From Aureimonas endophytica (lineage in GTDB: Bacteria; Pseudomonadota; Alphaproteobacteria; Rhizobiales; Rhizobiaceae): 64,000 bases of DNA. Where the stretch lies: positions 186,001-250,000 of the forward strand of contig NZ_BMIQ01000005.1 of assembly GCF_014642635.1 (NCBI RefSeq). Direction: 5' to 3'. A program made the translations under genes and the position numbers. Below are positions 34,801 to 42,658 of the stretch, piece by piece. The stretch's first letter is position 1, and each line of letters begins with the position of its first letter. The notes below the pieces were generated by a model. It made no database searches. It was not told the DNA's origin and was given only the letters and a program-made list of their open reading frames with translations.

Positions 34801-35751
34801 CGACCCCAGACCTTTCCGACGAGCCCTTCGATCTCGCCATTCACCGCGTTCATGCTTTCCAGCGCCCGGTCATAGGCGGCGCGGCCCACCGAGCCGCGGT
34901 CGAGCTCGTAGAGCGACTGCTTGGTGAGGCCGGCATTGGCGATGGCCGTCGATTTCCAGGCGGTCGCCGCCAGGACATCCTCGGCGAAGAGCCCGCGCAG
35001 CAACGCGACGATCTGCGCCTCCGGCACGTCGTTCGGGTCGTGCCGCGTCACGACATAACGCACGAAGTCGAGATCGAGTTGGCCGCCCGCCTCCTCGATC
35101 ACCGACATCAGATCGGCGGTCATCAGCAGGAACTGGCTCATCGAGGCGATGTCGACCATCTGCGGATGGATGGTCACCAGCATGGCCGTCGCCGCGTTCA
35201 GCGCCCCGACTCGATCGCGCCGGCGACGCGGCGGAAGAACACGTCGCGGCCCCGCCCACCCTGCATCATGGCGTGCCGTCGAAATAGGTCGGCCGCACCA
35301 CCTCGCGCATCGGCCGCCGCGCCTGGCGGAGAGCGAAGCCTGGGGATCGAGATCGATCGCCAAGACGCGATAGCCCTGCAAGCAGCACTTGCAGCTTTTC
35401 ATGCGCGCGGCGGCGCGGCAGAAAGGTGAGGGCCTCCTTGGGCCGATGCGAAGCGAGGAATTGGCGCAGATCGTTCATCTGCGCGAGACTATAGGAGCGC
35501 CGACCGCCCGGGGATAAGTTGGGCACCGGGCCGAGCCCGTCGAGCGAGAGCTGGCGGAGGTAACCGTCTGACACGCCGACGAAACGCGCCACCTCGCCGG
35601 AGGAAAAACTGCGCAGCGTCTTCTGCGCGGTCGGCGGAAACATCGCGTCGCGCATCATGCGGAGCTGGGCCGACAGAATCTCCGCGTGGCGAGCGATGCG
35701 CCCGCTGGCGGAAATGCCGGTTTGGATCGAGGCGGTTTGCGGCGCGGGCAT
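34797..35751 (-). pseudogene. repA: repA (ParA-type partition ATPase), decayed
   Basis: The start is normal: residues 1-115 in one frame give the RepA N-terminus (IARHAEILSAQLRMMRDAMF, FSSGEVARFVGVSDGYLRQL, SHRPKEALTFLPRR). After EKLQVL the sequence jumps to YRVLAIDLDPQASLSA in a second frame, with the Walker A segment (KGGxGKT) missing. REVVRPTYFDG returns to the first frame, RGRDVFFRRVAGAIES lies in the third, and the C-terminal third from ALNAATAMLVTIHPQMVD to KVWGR is open in the second. At least four deletions are needed to explain this. The product cannot be a working ParA. repB downstream remains intact. Confidence 0.88.
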
Positions 35752-36020
35752 CGGACCTTCGGGATTCCAGACGGAATACGAGCGTCAGACGCTCCATTTC
35801 CGTCTTAATTAATGGTCACGATTCGCACCGAGTCGCAAGAGTGGCGCTTTACCGCCTGTTAATGCACGAGTTTCGGAAAAGATTGCACACAGGTTCTTTC
35901 GCGGGGGAGGGGGAACGAATCCGGGGGTCGTGCGTAAGGCGGCGGCGTTGTCTGCTGACAACGGCGTAGTGCTGTGATGAGGTGTCGGCCGAGTTCCGTG
36001 GTGGCGGTTCGAGGGACCAA
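35752..36020. other. Upstream region of the rep locus
   Basis: AT-richer stretches (35800-35890, e.g. TCCGTCTTAATTAATGGTCA) lie just before the repA start and probably carried its promoter. The parS palindrome at 35947-35962 follows. No ORF can be supported. Confidence 0.5.
35947..35962. promoter_or_regulatory. parS: parS site upstream of repA
   Basis: GTTGTCTGCTGACAAC is a perfect match to the repABC parS consensus GTTNNCNGCNGNNAAC and differs from the site in repB at one base. It lies about 195 bases before the repA start, a usual place for such sites. Confidence 0.9.
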
Positions 36021-36392
36021 GCCGCGCCGCCGCCTTCTTCTCCCCAGCGGGGAGAAGTGCCGGCAGGCGATGAGGGGTCGGCAAAGCCGCGCGGCTCTGG
36101 ACGATCTCCACAGCCGCATGTCCCTCACCCGGCCCTACGGGCCACGCTCTCCTCGCTGGTGAGAGGAAAGGGCGCACTTCCTTCTACCGCTGTCTTGCTT
36201 CGCCCTCGCCTAAAAAGGCTGAGGCCGTGCAGCCTCTTCCTTCTCCCGAGTCGGGAGAAGGTCGCGGCAGCGGGATGAGGGAGCCATAGAGCGCCAGCGT
36301 CCGCACCCCAGGGCGAATGCCACCGCCTGTGCCCTACGGCTCCCTCACCCGCCTGCCGGCACCCTCTCCCGGCCCGGGAGAGGGACGCGGTG
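36021..36392. repeat. Composite palindromic mosaic, tandem copy 1
   Basis: A ~372-bp unit built of successive palindromes: TTCTCCCC-AG-CGGGGAGAA, CTCTCCTCGCTGGTGAGAGG, TTCTCCCGAGTCGGGAGAA and CTCTCCCGGCCCGGGAGAG, joined by spacers such as GTGCCGGCAGGCGATGAGGG. The next copy begins 426 bases on with the same order of blocks. No coding frame is supported; the short frames across it are made by the repeats. Confidence 0.85.
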
Positions 36393-36445
36393 GTGCCGTT
36401 GACGCTCGCTCGCATCGGCCGCTTCTGCGGTGCTTGAGATGACGA

Positions 36446-36816
36446 AGCCGCCCCGCCGCCTTCTTCTCCCCTGCGGGGAGAAGTGCCGGCAGGCGATGAG
36501 GGGTCGGCGAAGCCGAACGGCCGTAGATCATCTCCACCGCCGCATGCCTCTCACCCGGCCGCTTCGCGGCCACCCTCTCCCCGCTGGGGAGAGGAAGGGC
36601 GCCTCTCCTCTCCCGTCGTACTGCTTCTCCCGCATCGAAGGAGGCGGAGGCCGCAAAGCCTCCTCCTTCTCCCGAGTCGGGAGAAGGTCGCGCCAGCGGG
36701 ATGAGGGAATGACGGGCCCCAGCGTCCGCACCCAATGGCGAATGCCAACGTCTGCGCCCGACGGCTCCCTCACCCGCCTGCCGGCACCCTCTCCCGGCTC
36801 GGGAGAGGGACGCGGC
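36446..36816. repeat. Composite palindromic mosaic, tandem copy 2
   Basis: Same block order as copy 1 with scattered base changes. Some changes are compensatory within the stems, for instance CTCTCCCCGCTGGGGAGAGG here for CTCTCCTCGCTGGTGAGAGG in copy 1, which suggests that the folded form matters. Confidence 0.85.
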
Positions 36817-36953
36817 GGCATCGTCGCGGGGCTCGGCGACAGGACGGCGTTTCCTTTCTCGGCCGCCGACGCCCGGCGCGCGCACAACAGCACCCGGCCG
36901 TAACTGATCAGCATTCGAAAAGAACCACTGAGCGGAAACTCGCTGTCATCTGC

Positions 36954-37056
36954 GTTGCAGAATGCAACATAGATCTCCGCTCGCGTATCCTGCGTGTCGT
37001 TTCGCAATATACGCCATGATCTGTACAGTCGATATAACAGTTACATCTGGCGTCAT
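36954..37056 (+). promoter_or_regulatory. AT-rich upstream region of the repeat-protein gene with motifs shared at 56711-56776
   Basis: It holds a 15-base dyad GTTGCA-GAA-TGCAAC (36954-36968), then TTCGCAATAT (37001-37010), GATATAACAG (37031-37040) and GCGTCAT (37050-37056). The last three recur in the same order before the Ser/Thr/Pro-rich protein gene. The stretch is much AT-richer than the window. Between 37056 and the start codon at 37276 I see no gene; the long leader may be an untranslated region. Confidence 0.5.
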
Positions 37057-37275
37057 TAAAATGCGAAGCCACGATTTTTTAATTTCGGAAGGGGATGATC
37101 CTAGCGTTCGAAACAAGAGATGGAGATTTCGAAGAGTAGATCGAGAACGACATCGCGGGGCGCCTCCAAGAGCCGGGGGCGCCACGGTCCGGATCCCCCC
37201 GGACGCCACACCAGGGCTCAAACCCGTCCACGCGGCGGTCAGACAGAACAAAAGCGACAGGGAGCAGGTGCAAGG

Positions 37276-40200
37276 ATGGTCGGTGCGGTGGCGGAAATGG
37301 ATGGCGTCCTTCAGTCGAAGCTCTACGAGGCGATCGACGGCTTCGAGGCGACGGGCGCCGTCGGCGGGGTGAATCTGACGAATGCCCATGCCGGCGAATC
37401 CGCCGGCCTGTCGGCGGCGGCGCCGACCGGCGGCTTCGGGGCGGTCGAGCTCGGCGCGTCGGCCTTGCCGGGCCTGGGGATGGCGGGAAGCACCGCCTCC
37501 GAACCGGGCGAGATGTCCGGCGCCGGCGCGGCGGTGGGCGAGGCGCTGGATGGCGTGGCGGCGGGCGAGGGCGCGCTGGCTCTCGCGGCCGGCGCCCCGC
37601 GCGGCGCTCCGATCGAGGCGATCGCCGTCGAGGCGCCGAATGCCGGCACGGCCGCGACGCTTCATGTGCCGCAGGCGGTGGGCCAGAACGCGGCCGAAGC
37701 CGTCCGCGTCGCCAGCGCCGCGGCGCCGGACGGGGAGGGGACGGCCGCGGCCGGCACCCCGGTTCTCGCCGCCGGGCCGGACGCGGCAGGCCCTGGCCCC
37801 GCGCCGGCCCCCACCACGATCGAGACCGCGCCGCCCGCCGGCCTGCCCGCCGGTCTGCCCACCGGCCCGAGCACGAATTCCGGCCCCGACGCCGGCCCCG
37901 GCCTGCCGGTTCCCGCCAATGATCCCGGCCAGCCCGGCGGCCCGGCGCTGCCCGGCGGCCCCGCGCCCGTCGGCGAGCCGAGCGGTCCCGCCCCGCAGTC
38001 CGGCGAGCCCGCCGGCCAGCCGCAGCCGCAGCCGGGCCTTCCCGGCGGCGAGGGTCATCCGGGCACGCCCGCCGGCGGCGACACCGATCTCACGATCGAT
38101 CTCGGCCTGCCGCATCCGGTCCTCGGCGTCGACGTCAATCTCGATCCGATCGAGGCGATCCTCGGCGATATCGACATCGACATCGATGCCGGGCTCGGCC
38201 TGCCGGGTCTCGGCCCGGTGCTCGGCGACACGCTGCACGACATCGTCACCGGCATCATCGATCCCGTCGGCAGCCCGCCCCATGGCGGCACCCCGCCGGC
38301 CGGTGGCGACACCGATCTCGTCCTCGACCTCGGCGCGATCCTGCCGGCGCTGGGTCCGCTCGTCGGCCATGTCGAGGTCAATCTCGATCCGATCGAGGCG
38401 ATCGTCGGCGACATCGATATCGATATCGGCGCCGGGCTCGACCTCGCCCAGCCGGTCGCGGGCCTTATCGAGACGGTCGGAACCGTGGTCTCCGGCATCA
38501 CCGATCCGCTCGGCGGCCTCATCGGCCCCGGCGCGGCGCCGGCCGGTGGCGACACCGACCTCGTCGTCGATCTCGGCGCCACGCTGCCGGTGCTGGGTCC
38601 GCTCGCCGGTCACGTCGAGGTCAATCTCGACCCGATCGAGGCGCTCCTCGGCGATATCGACATCGATCTCGGCGTCCATGCCGACCTGGCCCATGCCGCG
38701 ACCGGCCTCCTCGACACCGTCCACGACACCGCCTCGACCGTCGCGACGCCGCTGACCGACCTCGCCGGCTCGCTCCTCGGCGCGGGCACACCCCCGTCGC
38801 AGAGCGGCGATACGGATCTCGTCGTCGATCTCGGGGCGGCCCTGCCGATCCTCGGCCCGCTCGTCGGCCATGTCGAAGTCAATCTCGATCCGGTCGAAGC
38901 CATCACCGGCGACATCGACATCAATCTCGGCGCGAGTGCCGATCTGGCTCAGGCGACTGCCGGCATCCTCGACGCCGCCTCGACCGTCACGGCGCCGCTC
39001 GCCGATCTCGGCGGCGCGCTGCTCGGCGCGGTCCACGACCTCGGCTTCACCGCCGCCGCGCCGCTGACGGATCTTGCCGGCTCGCTTCTCGGCTCCGGCG
39101 CCGCCCCGTCGCAGGGCGGCGACACCGATCTCGTCGTGGATCTCGGTGCCGCGCTGCCGATCCTCGGCCCGCTCGCCGGTCATGTCGAAGTCAATCTCGA
39201 TCCGATCGAAGCCATCACCGGCGACATCGACATCGATCTCGGCGCGAATGCCGATCTGGCTCAGGCCACCACCGGCCTCCTCGGCACTGTTCATGAAACC
39301 GCCTCGACCGTCACGACGCCGCTCGCCGACCTTGGTGGCTCCTTGCTGAACATCAGCCACGATGCCGGCTCCACGGTCCCGCTCGCCGATCTCGGCGGCG
39401 CGCTCCTCGGTGCGGTCCACGACCTCGGCTCCACCGCCGCCGCGCCGTTGACCGATCTCGCCGGTTCGCTCCTCGGCTCCGGCCCGGCGCCGTCGCAGGG
39501 CGGCGATACGGACCTCGTGGTCGATCTCGGCTCGACGCTGCCGGGTCTCGGGCCGATCGCCGTCAATCTCGATCCCGTCGAAGCCATCACGGGCGACATC
39601 GATCTCGGCGTGAATGCCGATCTGGCTCAGGCCACAACCGGCCTCCTCGACACCCTCCACGACGTCGCCTCGACCGTCACGGCGCCGCTCGCCGATCTCG
39701 GCGGTTCGCTCCTCGGCGCGGTCCACGACCTCGGCTCCACGGCCGCCGCGCCGCTGGTGGACCTCGCCGGCTCGCTGCTCGGCTCCGCCCCGGCGCCGTC
39801 GCAGGGCGGCGATACGGACCTCGTGGTCGATCTCGGCTCGACGCTGCCGGGTCTCGGGCCGATCGCTGTCAATATCGATCCCGTCGAGGCCATCACCGGC
39901 GACATCGATCTTGGCGTGAATGCCGATCTAGCCCATGCCGCGACCGGCCTCCTCGACACCGTCCATGCCGTCGCTTCGACCGGCACGACGCCGCTCGCCG
40001 ATCTCGGTGGCTCCCTGCTGAACATCGGCCACGACGCCGGCTCCACGGTCCCGCTCGCCGATCTCGGCGGCTCGCTCCTTGGCGCGGTCCACGACCTCGG
40101 GTCCACGGCCGCCGCGCCGCTGACGGACCTTGCCGGTTCGCTCCTCGGCTCGGGCACCACACCGTCGCAGGGCGGCGATACGGATCTCGTGGTCGATCTC

Positions 40201-40956
40201 GGCTCGACGCTGCCGGGTCTCGGGCCGATCGCCGTCAATCTCGATCCGATCGAGGCGCTGGTCGGCGACATCGATCTGAATATCGGCGCCCATGTCGATC
40301 TCGGCCCGATCGCCTCCGCCGCCACCGACGCGACGACGGCGCTCGCCTCCGCCGTCGCCAGCCCGGTGACGAGCCTCGCCGGCGCGCTCTTCGACACGAC
40401 CTCCGCGCCGGCGGGGAGCGTCACCGATCTGTCGCATGTCACGAGCGGCCTCATCGACAGCCTCCATGCCGCGACCTCGACGGCGAGCGATCCGCTCGCC
40501 GGACTGGCGGACAGCCTGCTCGGCCTCGGCGGCTCCTCCTCCGCGGGCTCCAGCCCGGCCATCGCCCTGACCACCGCCCTGTCGACGAGCGTCCTGCCGA
40601 CGACCGCCGTCACGGCCACGGTCGCCGATCCGGTGACGCTGTTCCACAGCCTCGACACGAGCCTCGCCACCGATCTCCATGCCGCCGCCTCGACGGCGAC
40701 GAGCACCGCCTCCAGCGCGGCGACGAGCCTTCTCGCAGGCAGCGCCAGCGCGACGAGCGCGGTCCTCGGCGCCGTACTGATGAGCGACGCGACGAGCCAT
40801 GCCGCGAGTTCCGTCGCGACGACCACCGCGACCCTGTCCAGCCTGGCGACATCCAGCGTCGCCGCCAGCACGGCCAGCCTTGCCGGCAGCACCGCCTCGG
40901 TCGCGCATCTGGCCTCGACCCTGTCGACGAAGTTCCTGGGAGGTCTCCATCACTAG
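37276..40956 (+). CDS. Large GDTDL-repeat protein, probable type I secretion substrate
   Basis: 1226 residues from ATG at 37276 (an in-frame Met lies 7 codons later). No Sec signal peptide. Residues about 1-160 are Gly/Ala-rich, and 160-265 are a Pro/Gly-rich linker. Eight repeats then run from about residue 267 to 1010. Each begins (G)GDTDLVVDLG, continues LPxLGPLxGHVEVNLDP and (I/V)EAITGDIDIDLG, and ends in a spacer built of TxPLADLGGSLLGAVHDLGS and DLAGSLLGSG. The last 200 residues are Ser/Thr/Ala-rich. RTX nonapeptides are absent. It is first in a run with ABC exporter and HlyD genes, so it is most likely secreted, perhaps as a surface or matrix protein with Asp-rich (Ca-binding?) repeats. 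No known family recognised. Confidence 0.8.
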   Translation: MVGAVAEMDGVLQSKLYEAIDGFEATGAVGGVNLTNAHAGESAGLSAAAPTGGFGAVELGASALPGLGMAGSTASEPGEMSGAGAAVGEALDGVAAGEGALALAAGAPRGAPIEAIAVEAPNAGTAATLHVPQAVGQNAAEAVRVASAAAPDGEGTAAAGTPVLAAGPDAAGPGPAPAPTTIETAPPAGLPAGLPTGPSTNSGPDAGPGLPVPANDPGQPGGPALPGGPAPVGEPSGPAPQSGEPAGQPQPQPGLPGGEGHPGTPAGGDTDLTIDLGLPHPVLGVDVNLDPIEAILGDIDIDIDAGLGLPGLGPVLGDTLHDIVTGIIDPVGSPPHGGTPPAGGDTDLVLDLGAILPALGPLVGHVEVNLDPIEAIVGDIDIDIGAGLDLAQPVAGLIETVGTVVSGITDPLGGLIGPGAAPAGGDTDLVVDLGATLPVLGPLAGHVEVNLDPIEALLGDIDIDLGVHADLAHAATGLLDTVHDTASTVATPLTDLAGSLLGAGTPPSQSGDTDLVVDLGAALPILGPLVGHVEVNLDPVEAITGDIDINLGASADLAQATAGILDAASTVTAPLADLGGALLGAVHDLGFTAAAPLTDLAGSLLGSGAAPSQGGDTDLVVDLGAALPILGPLAGHVEVNLDPIEAITGDIDIDLGANADLAQATTGLLGTVHETASTVTTPLADLGGSLLNISHDAGSTVPLADLGGALLGAVHDLGSTAAAPLTDLAGSLLGSGPAPSQGGDTDLVVDLGSTLPGLGPIAVNLDPVEAITGDIDLGVNADLAQATTGLLDTLHDVASTVTAPLADLGGSLLGAVHDLGSTAAAPLVDLAGSLLGSAPAPSQGGDTDLVVDLGSTLPGLGPIAVNIDPVEAITGDIDLGVNADLAHAATGLLDTVHAVASTGTTPLADLGGSLLNIGHDAGSTVPLADLGGSLLGAVHDLGSTAAAPLTDLAGSLLGSGTTPSQGGDTDLVVDLGSTLPGLGPIAVNLDPIEALVGDIDLNIGAHVDLGPIASAATDATTALASAVASPVTSLAGALFDTTSAPAGSVTDLSHVTSGLIDSLHAATSTASDPLAGLADSLLGLGGSSSAGSSPAIALTTALSTSVLPTTAVTATVADPVTLFHSLDTSLATDLHAAASTATSTASSAATSLLAGSASATSAVLGAVLMSDATSHAASSVATTTATLSSLATSSVAASTASLAGSTASVAHLASTLSTKFLGGLHH
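38074..40300 (+). repeat. Eight in-frame coding repeats
   Basis: GDTDL codons begin near 38079, 38308, 38551, 38809, 39121, 39504, 39811 and 40177, so spacing varies from about 228 to 383 bases. The later five copies (after 38800) are nearly identical in bases as well as residues, including whole spacer blocks, whereas the first three have drifted. Expansion has been recent at the 3' side. Confidence 0.85.
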
Positions 40957-40966
40957 TCTCGCGGAT

Positions 40967-42658
40967 ATGATGCCGGGGCCGCCCGCGCGGCCCTGGCGCA
41001 GCGAACTCGCCAGGCGGCCGGTCGGCACCCTTCTCGCCACGACGCTCGCCCTCAATCTCCTCGGCCTCGCCTTGCCGCTCGCCGCCTCCCAGGTCTTCGG
41101 CCGGATCGTGCCGAACCCGCAAAGCGCCACGCTGCCCTTCCTGGTGGCGGGCGTCGTCGGCCTCGGGGCGGTCGAGGCCTTTCTGCGCTATGTGCGCAAT
41201 GTCGTCCTCATCCGCTCGGGCGCCAATTTCGCCGGGCCGCTGACGCATCGGCTCCTGTCGCATGTCGTCGCCAGCGAGCCGGAAGAGGGGGGTCTGTCGG
41301 GGGCCCGCAGCGTCGAGCATCTGGCCGCCATCCAGCACATGAAGGAGAAATATAACGGCCAGATCCTGGTCGGGCTGGTCGAGCTCCTGTTCCTGCCGGT
41401 CATCGTCGGCACGCTCTTCCTCATCTCCTGGACCGCCGGCGCCTTCGTCACGCTCTGCCTCGGCGTCTTCGCGGCGCTGACGCTGAAGGACGCGCTCGCC
41501 ATGCGCCGCCTCGTCGACCGCATCTCGGCCGACAGCGAAGGGCGCTACGACTTTCTCTTCGCCATGCTGAGCGGCATCTCGGCGATCAAGGCGATGGGCG
41601 TCGAGGACGAGATCCTCCGGCGCTACGAGGCGCATCAGGGCCGCATCGCCGAAGGCAGCCACGAGCTCGCGCGGATCACCGGCCGCCTTCTCAACAGCGC
41701 GCCGGTGGCGAGCCAGATCCTCATCGCGGCGATGCTGGCGCTCGGCGCCGCCGCCGTCGCCGGCGGCGAGGCGACCATGGCCGGCGTCTCGGCGCTCGTC
41801 CTCCTCAGCGGCCGCGTCATGGCGCCGCTCCAGCGCGCCGTCTTCATCCTCGTCCAGATGCGCGAGATCCGCACCGCCGAGGCGCGGGTGGACAAGGTGC
41901 TGGCGCAGCCGGCGATCGCGACGCCGATCGCCGATCTCGCCGTCGAGAATACCGGCGCCGTCGCCGTCAGCCGCCTGTCCTGCTTCGAGGCCGACGGCAC
42001 GCGCCTCTTCGAGAATGTCGACTTCTCGCTGGCCCCCGGCGAGATCGCCGCCGTGTCCGGCCCGTCCGAACGGGCCAATTCGATGTTCCTCCAGCTCCTC
42101 GCCGGCATCCACCGGCCGACCGGCGGCGAGGTCTGGCTGAACGGCACCCCGCCGACCTCCTATCCGACCGACCTTCTCAACCGCTGCGTCGCCTATGTGC
42201 CGGCGGAGGGCGTCCTCTTCCGCGGCACGATCCGCGACAACATCACCCGCTTCGGCGAGGTCTCGGTCGGCGAGGCGATGGAGGTCGCCGGGGTGCTGGA
42301 GATCGACCAGCTTCTCGACGAGCTGCCGAACGGTCTCGACACGGTGCTGACCGGGGCGGCGGGCGAGGCGATCCCGCCCGGCCTCTGCCAGCAGATCGCC
42401 ATCCTGCGCGCCCTCGTCCTGCGCCCCCGGCTGATCCTCCTCGACAATGCCGATCGCGGCCTCGACCGCAGCGGCTATGCCAAGCTGCACCGCTTCATCG
42501 GCAAGGTGCATCGCCAGGCCTCCTTCGTCATCGTCTCGGACGACGCCAACCTCACCGGCAATGCCGAGCGCAAGCTGGTGCTCGGCGCCAACCGCCTGCG
42601 CGTCGTCGGCAGCCATCGCGCCGAGCCGCGCCAAGCCTATCGCGAGCTGACCCTATGA
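40967..42658 (+). CDS. Type I secretion ABC half-transporter with degenerate ATPase motifs
   Basis: 563 residues from ATG 10 bases after the repeat-protein stop. The transmembrane part (about 15-300) is the PrtD-like exporter fold (TLLATTLALNLLGLALPLAA; GVVGLGAVEAFLRYVRNVVL). The ATPase half is abnormal. Walker A reads SGPSERANSMFLQLL with no Gly-Lys-Ser/Thr, the signature reads IPPGLCQQIAIL instead of LSGGQ, and Walker B ends LILLDNADRG with Asn for the catalytic Glu. The frame is intact and conserved in length, so this is a pseudo-ATPase rather than a dead gene. It should pair with the next protein, whose gene overlaps its stop by 4 bases. Confidence 0.85.
   Translation: MMPGPPARPWRSELARRPVGTLLATTLALNLLGLALPLAASQVFGRIVPNPQSATLPFLVAGVVGLGAVEAFLRYVRNVVLIRSGANFAGPLTHRLLSHVVASEPEEGGLSGARSVEHLAAIQHMKEKYNGQILVGLVELLFLPVIVGTLFLISWTAGAFVTLCLGVFAALTLKDALAMRRLVDRISADSEGRYDFLFAMLSGISAIKAMGVEDEILRRYEAHQGRIAEGSHELARITGRLLNSAPVASQILIAAMLALGAAAVAGGEATMAGVSALVLLSGRVMAPLQRAVFILVQMREIRTAEARVDKVLAQPAIATPIADLAVENTGAVAVSRLSCFEADGTRLFENVDFSLAPGEIAAVSGPSERANSMFLQLLAGIHRPTGGEVWLNGTPPTSYPTDLLNRCVAYVPAEGVLFRGTIRDNITRFGEVSVGEAMEVAGVLEIDQLLDELPNGLDTVLTGAAGEAIPPGLCQQIAILRALVLRPRLILLDNADRGLDRSGYAKLHRFIGKVHRQASFVIVSDDANLTGNAERKLVLGANRLRVVGSHRAEPRQAYRELTL

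Noticed and set aside
33063-36816. Insertion sequence or transposon around the rep locus
   Set aside because: Repeats and gene decay suggested one, but no transposase frame, terminal repeats or target duplication could be found.
36021-36885. Several short frames across the tandem mosaics
   Set aside because: They exist on both strands because the palindromes avoid stops; no start has a ribosome-binding site and the products only mirror the repeats.
36946-39726. 926-codon minus-strand frame across the repeat-protein gene
   Set aside because: It mirrors the repeats as Arg/Asp-rich strings and crosses the AT-rich upstream region. The plus frame has operon context with the exporter.
38074-40300. 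CRISPR array
   Set aside because: The repeats are in frame, of variable length, and translate to a regular protein module; no spacers or cas genes.
37276-40956. RTX toxin or adhesin
   Set aside because: No GGxGxDxUx nonapeptides occur. The GDTDL module has a different length and pattern.
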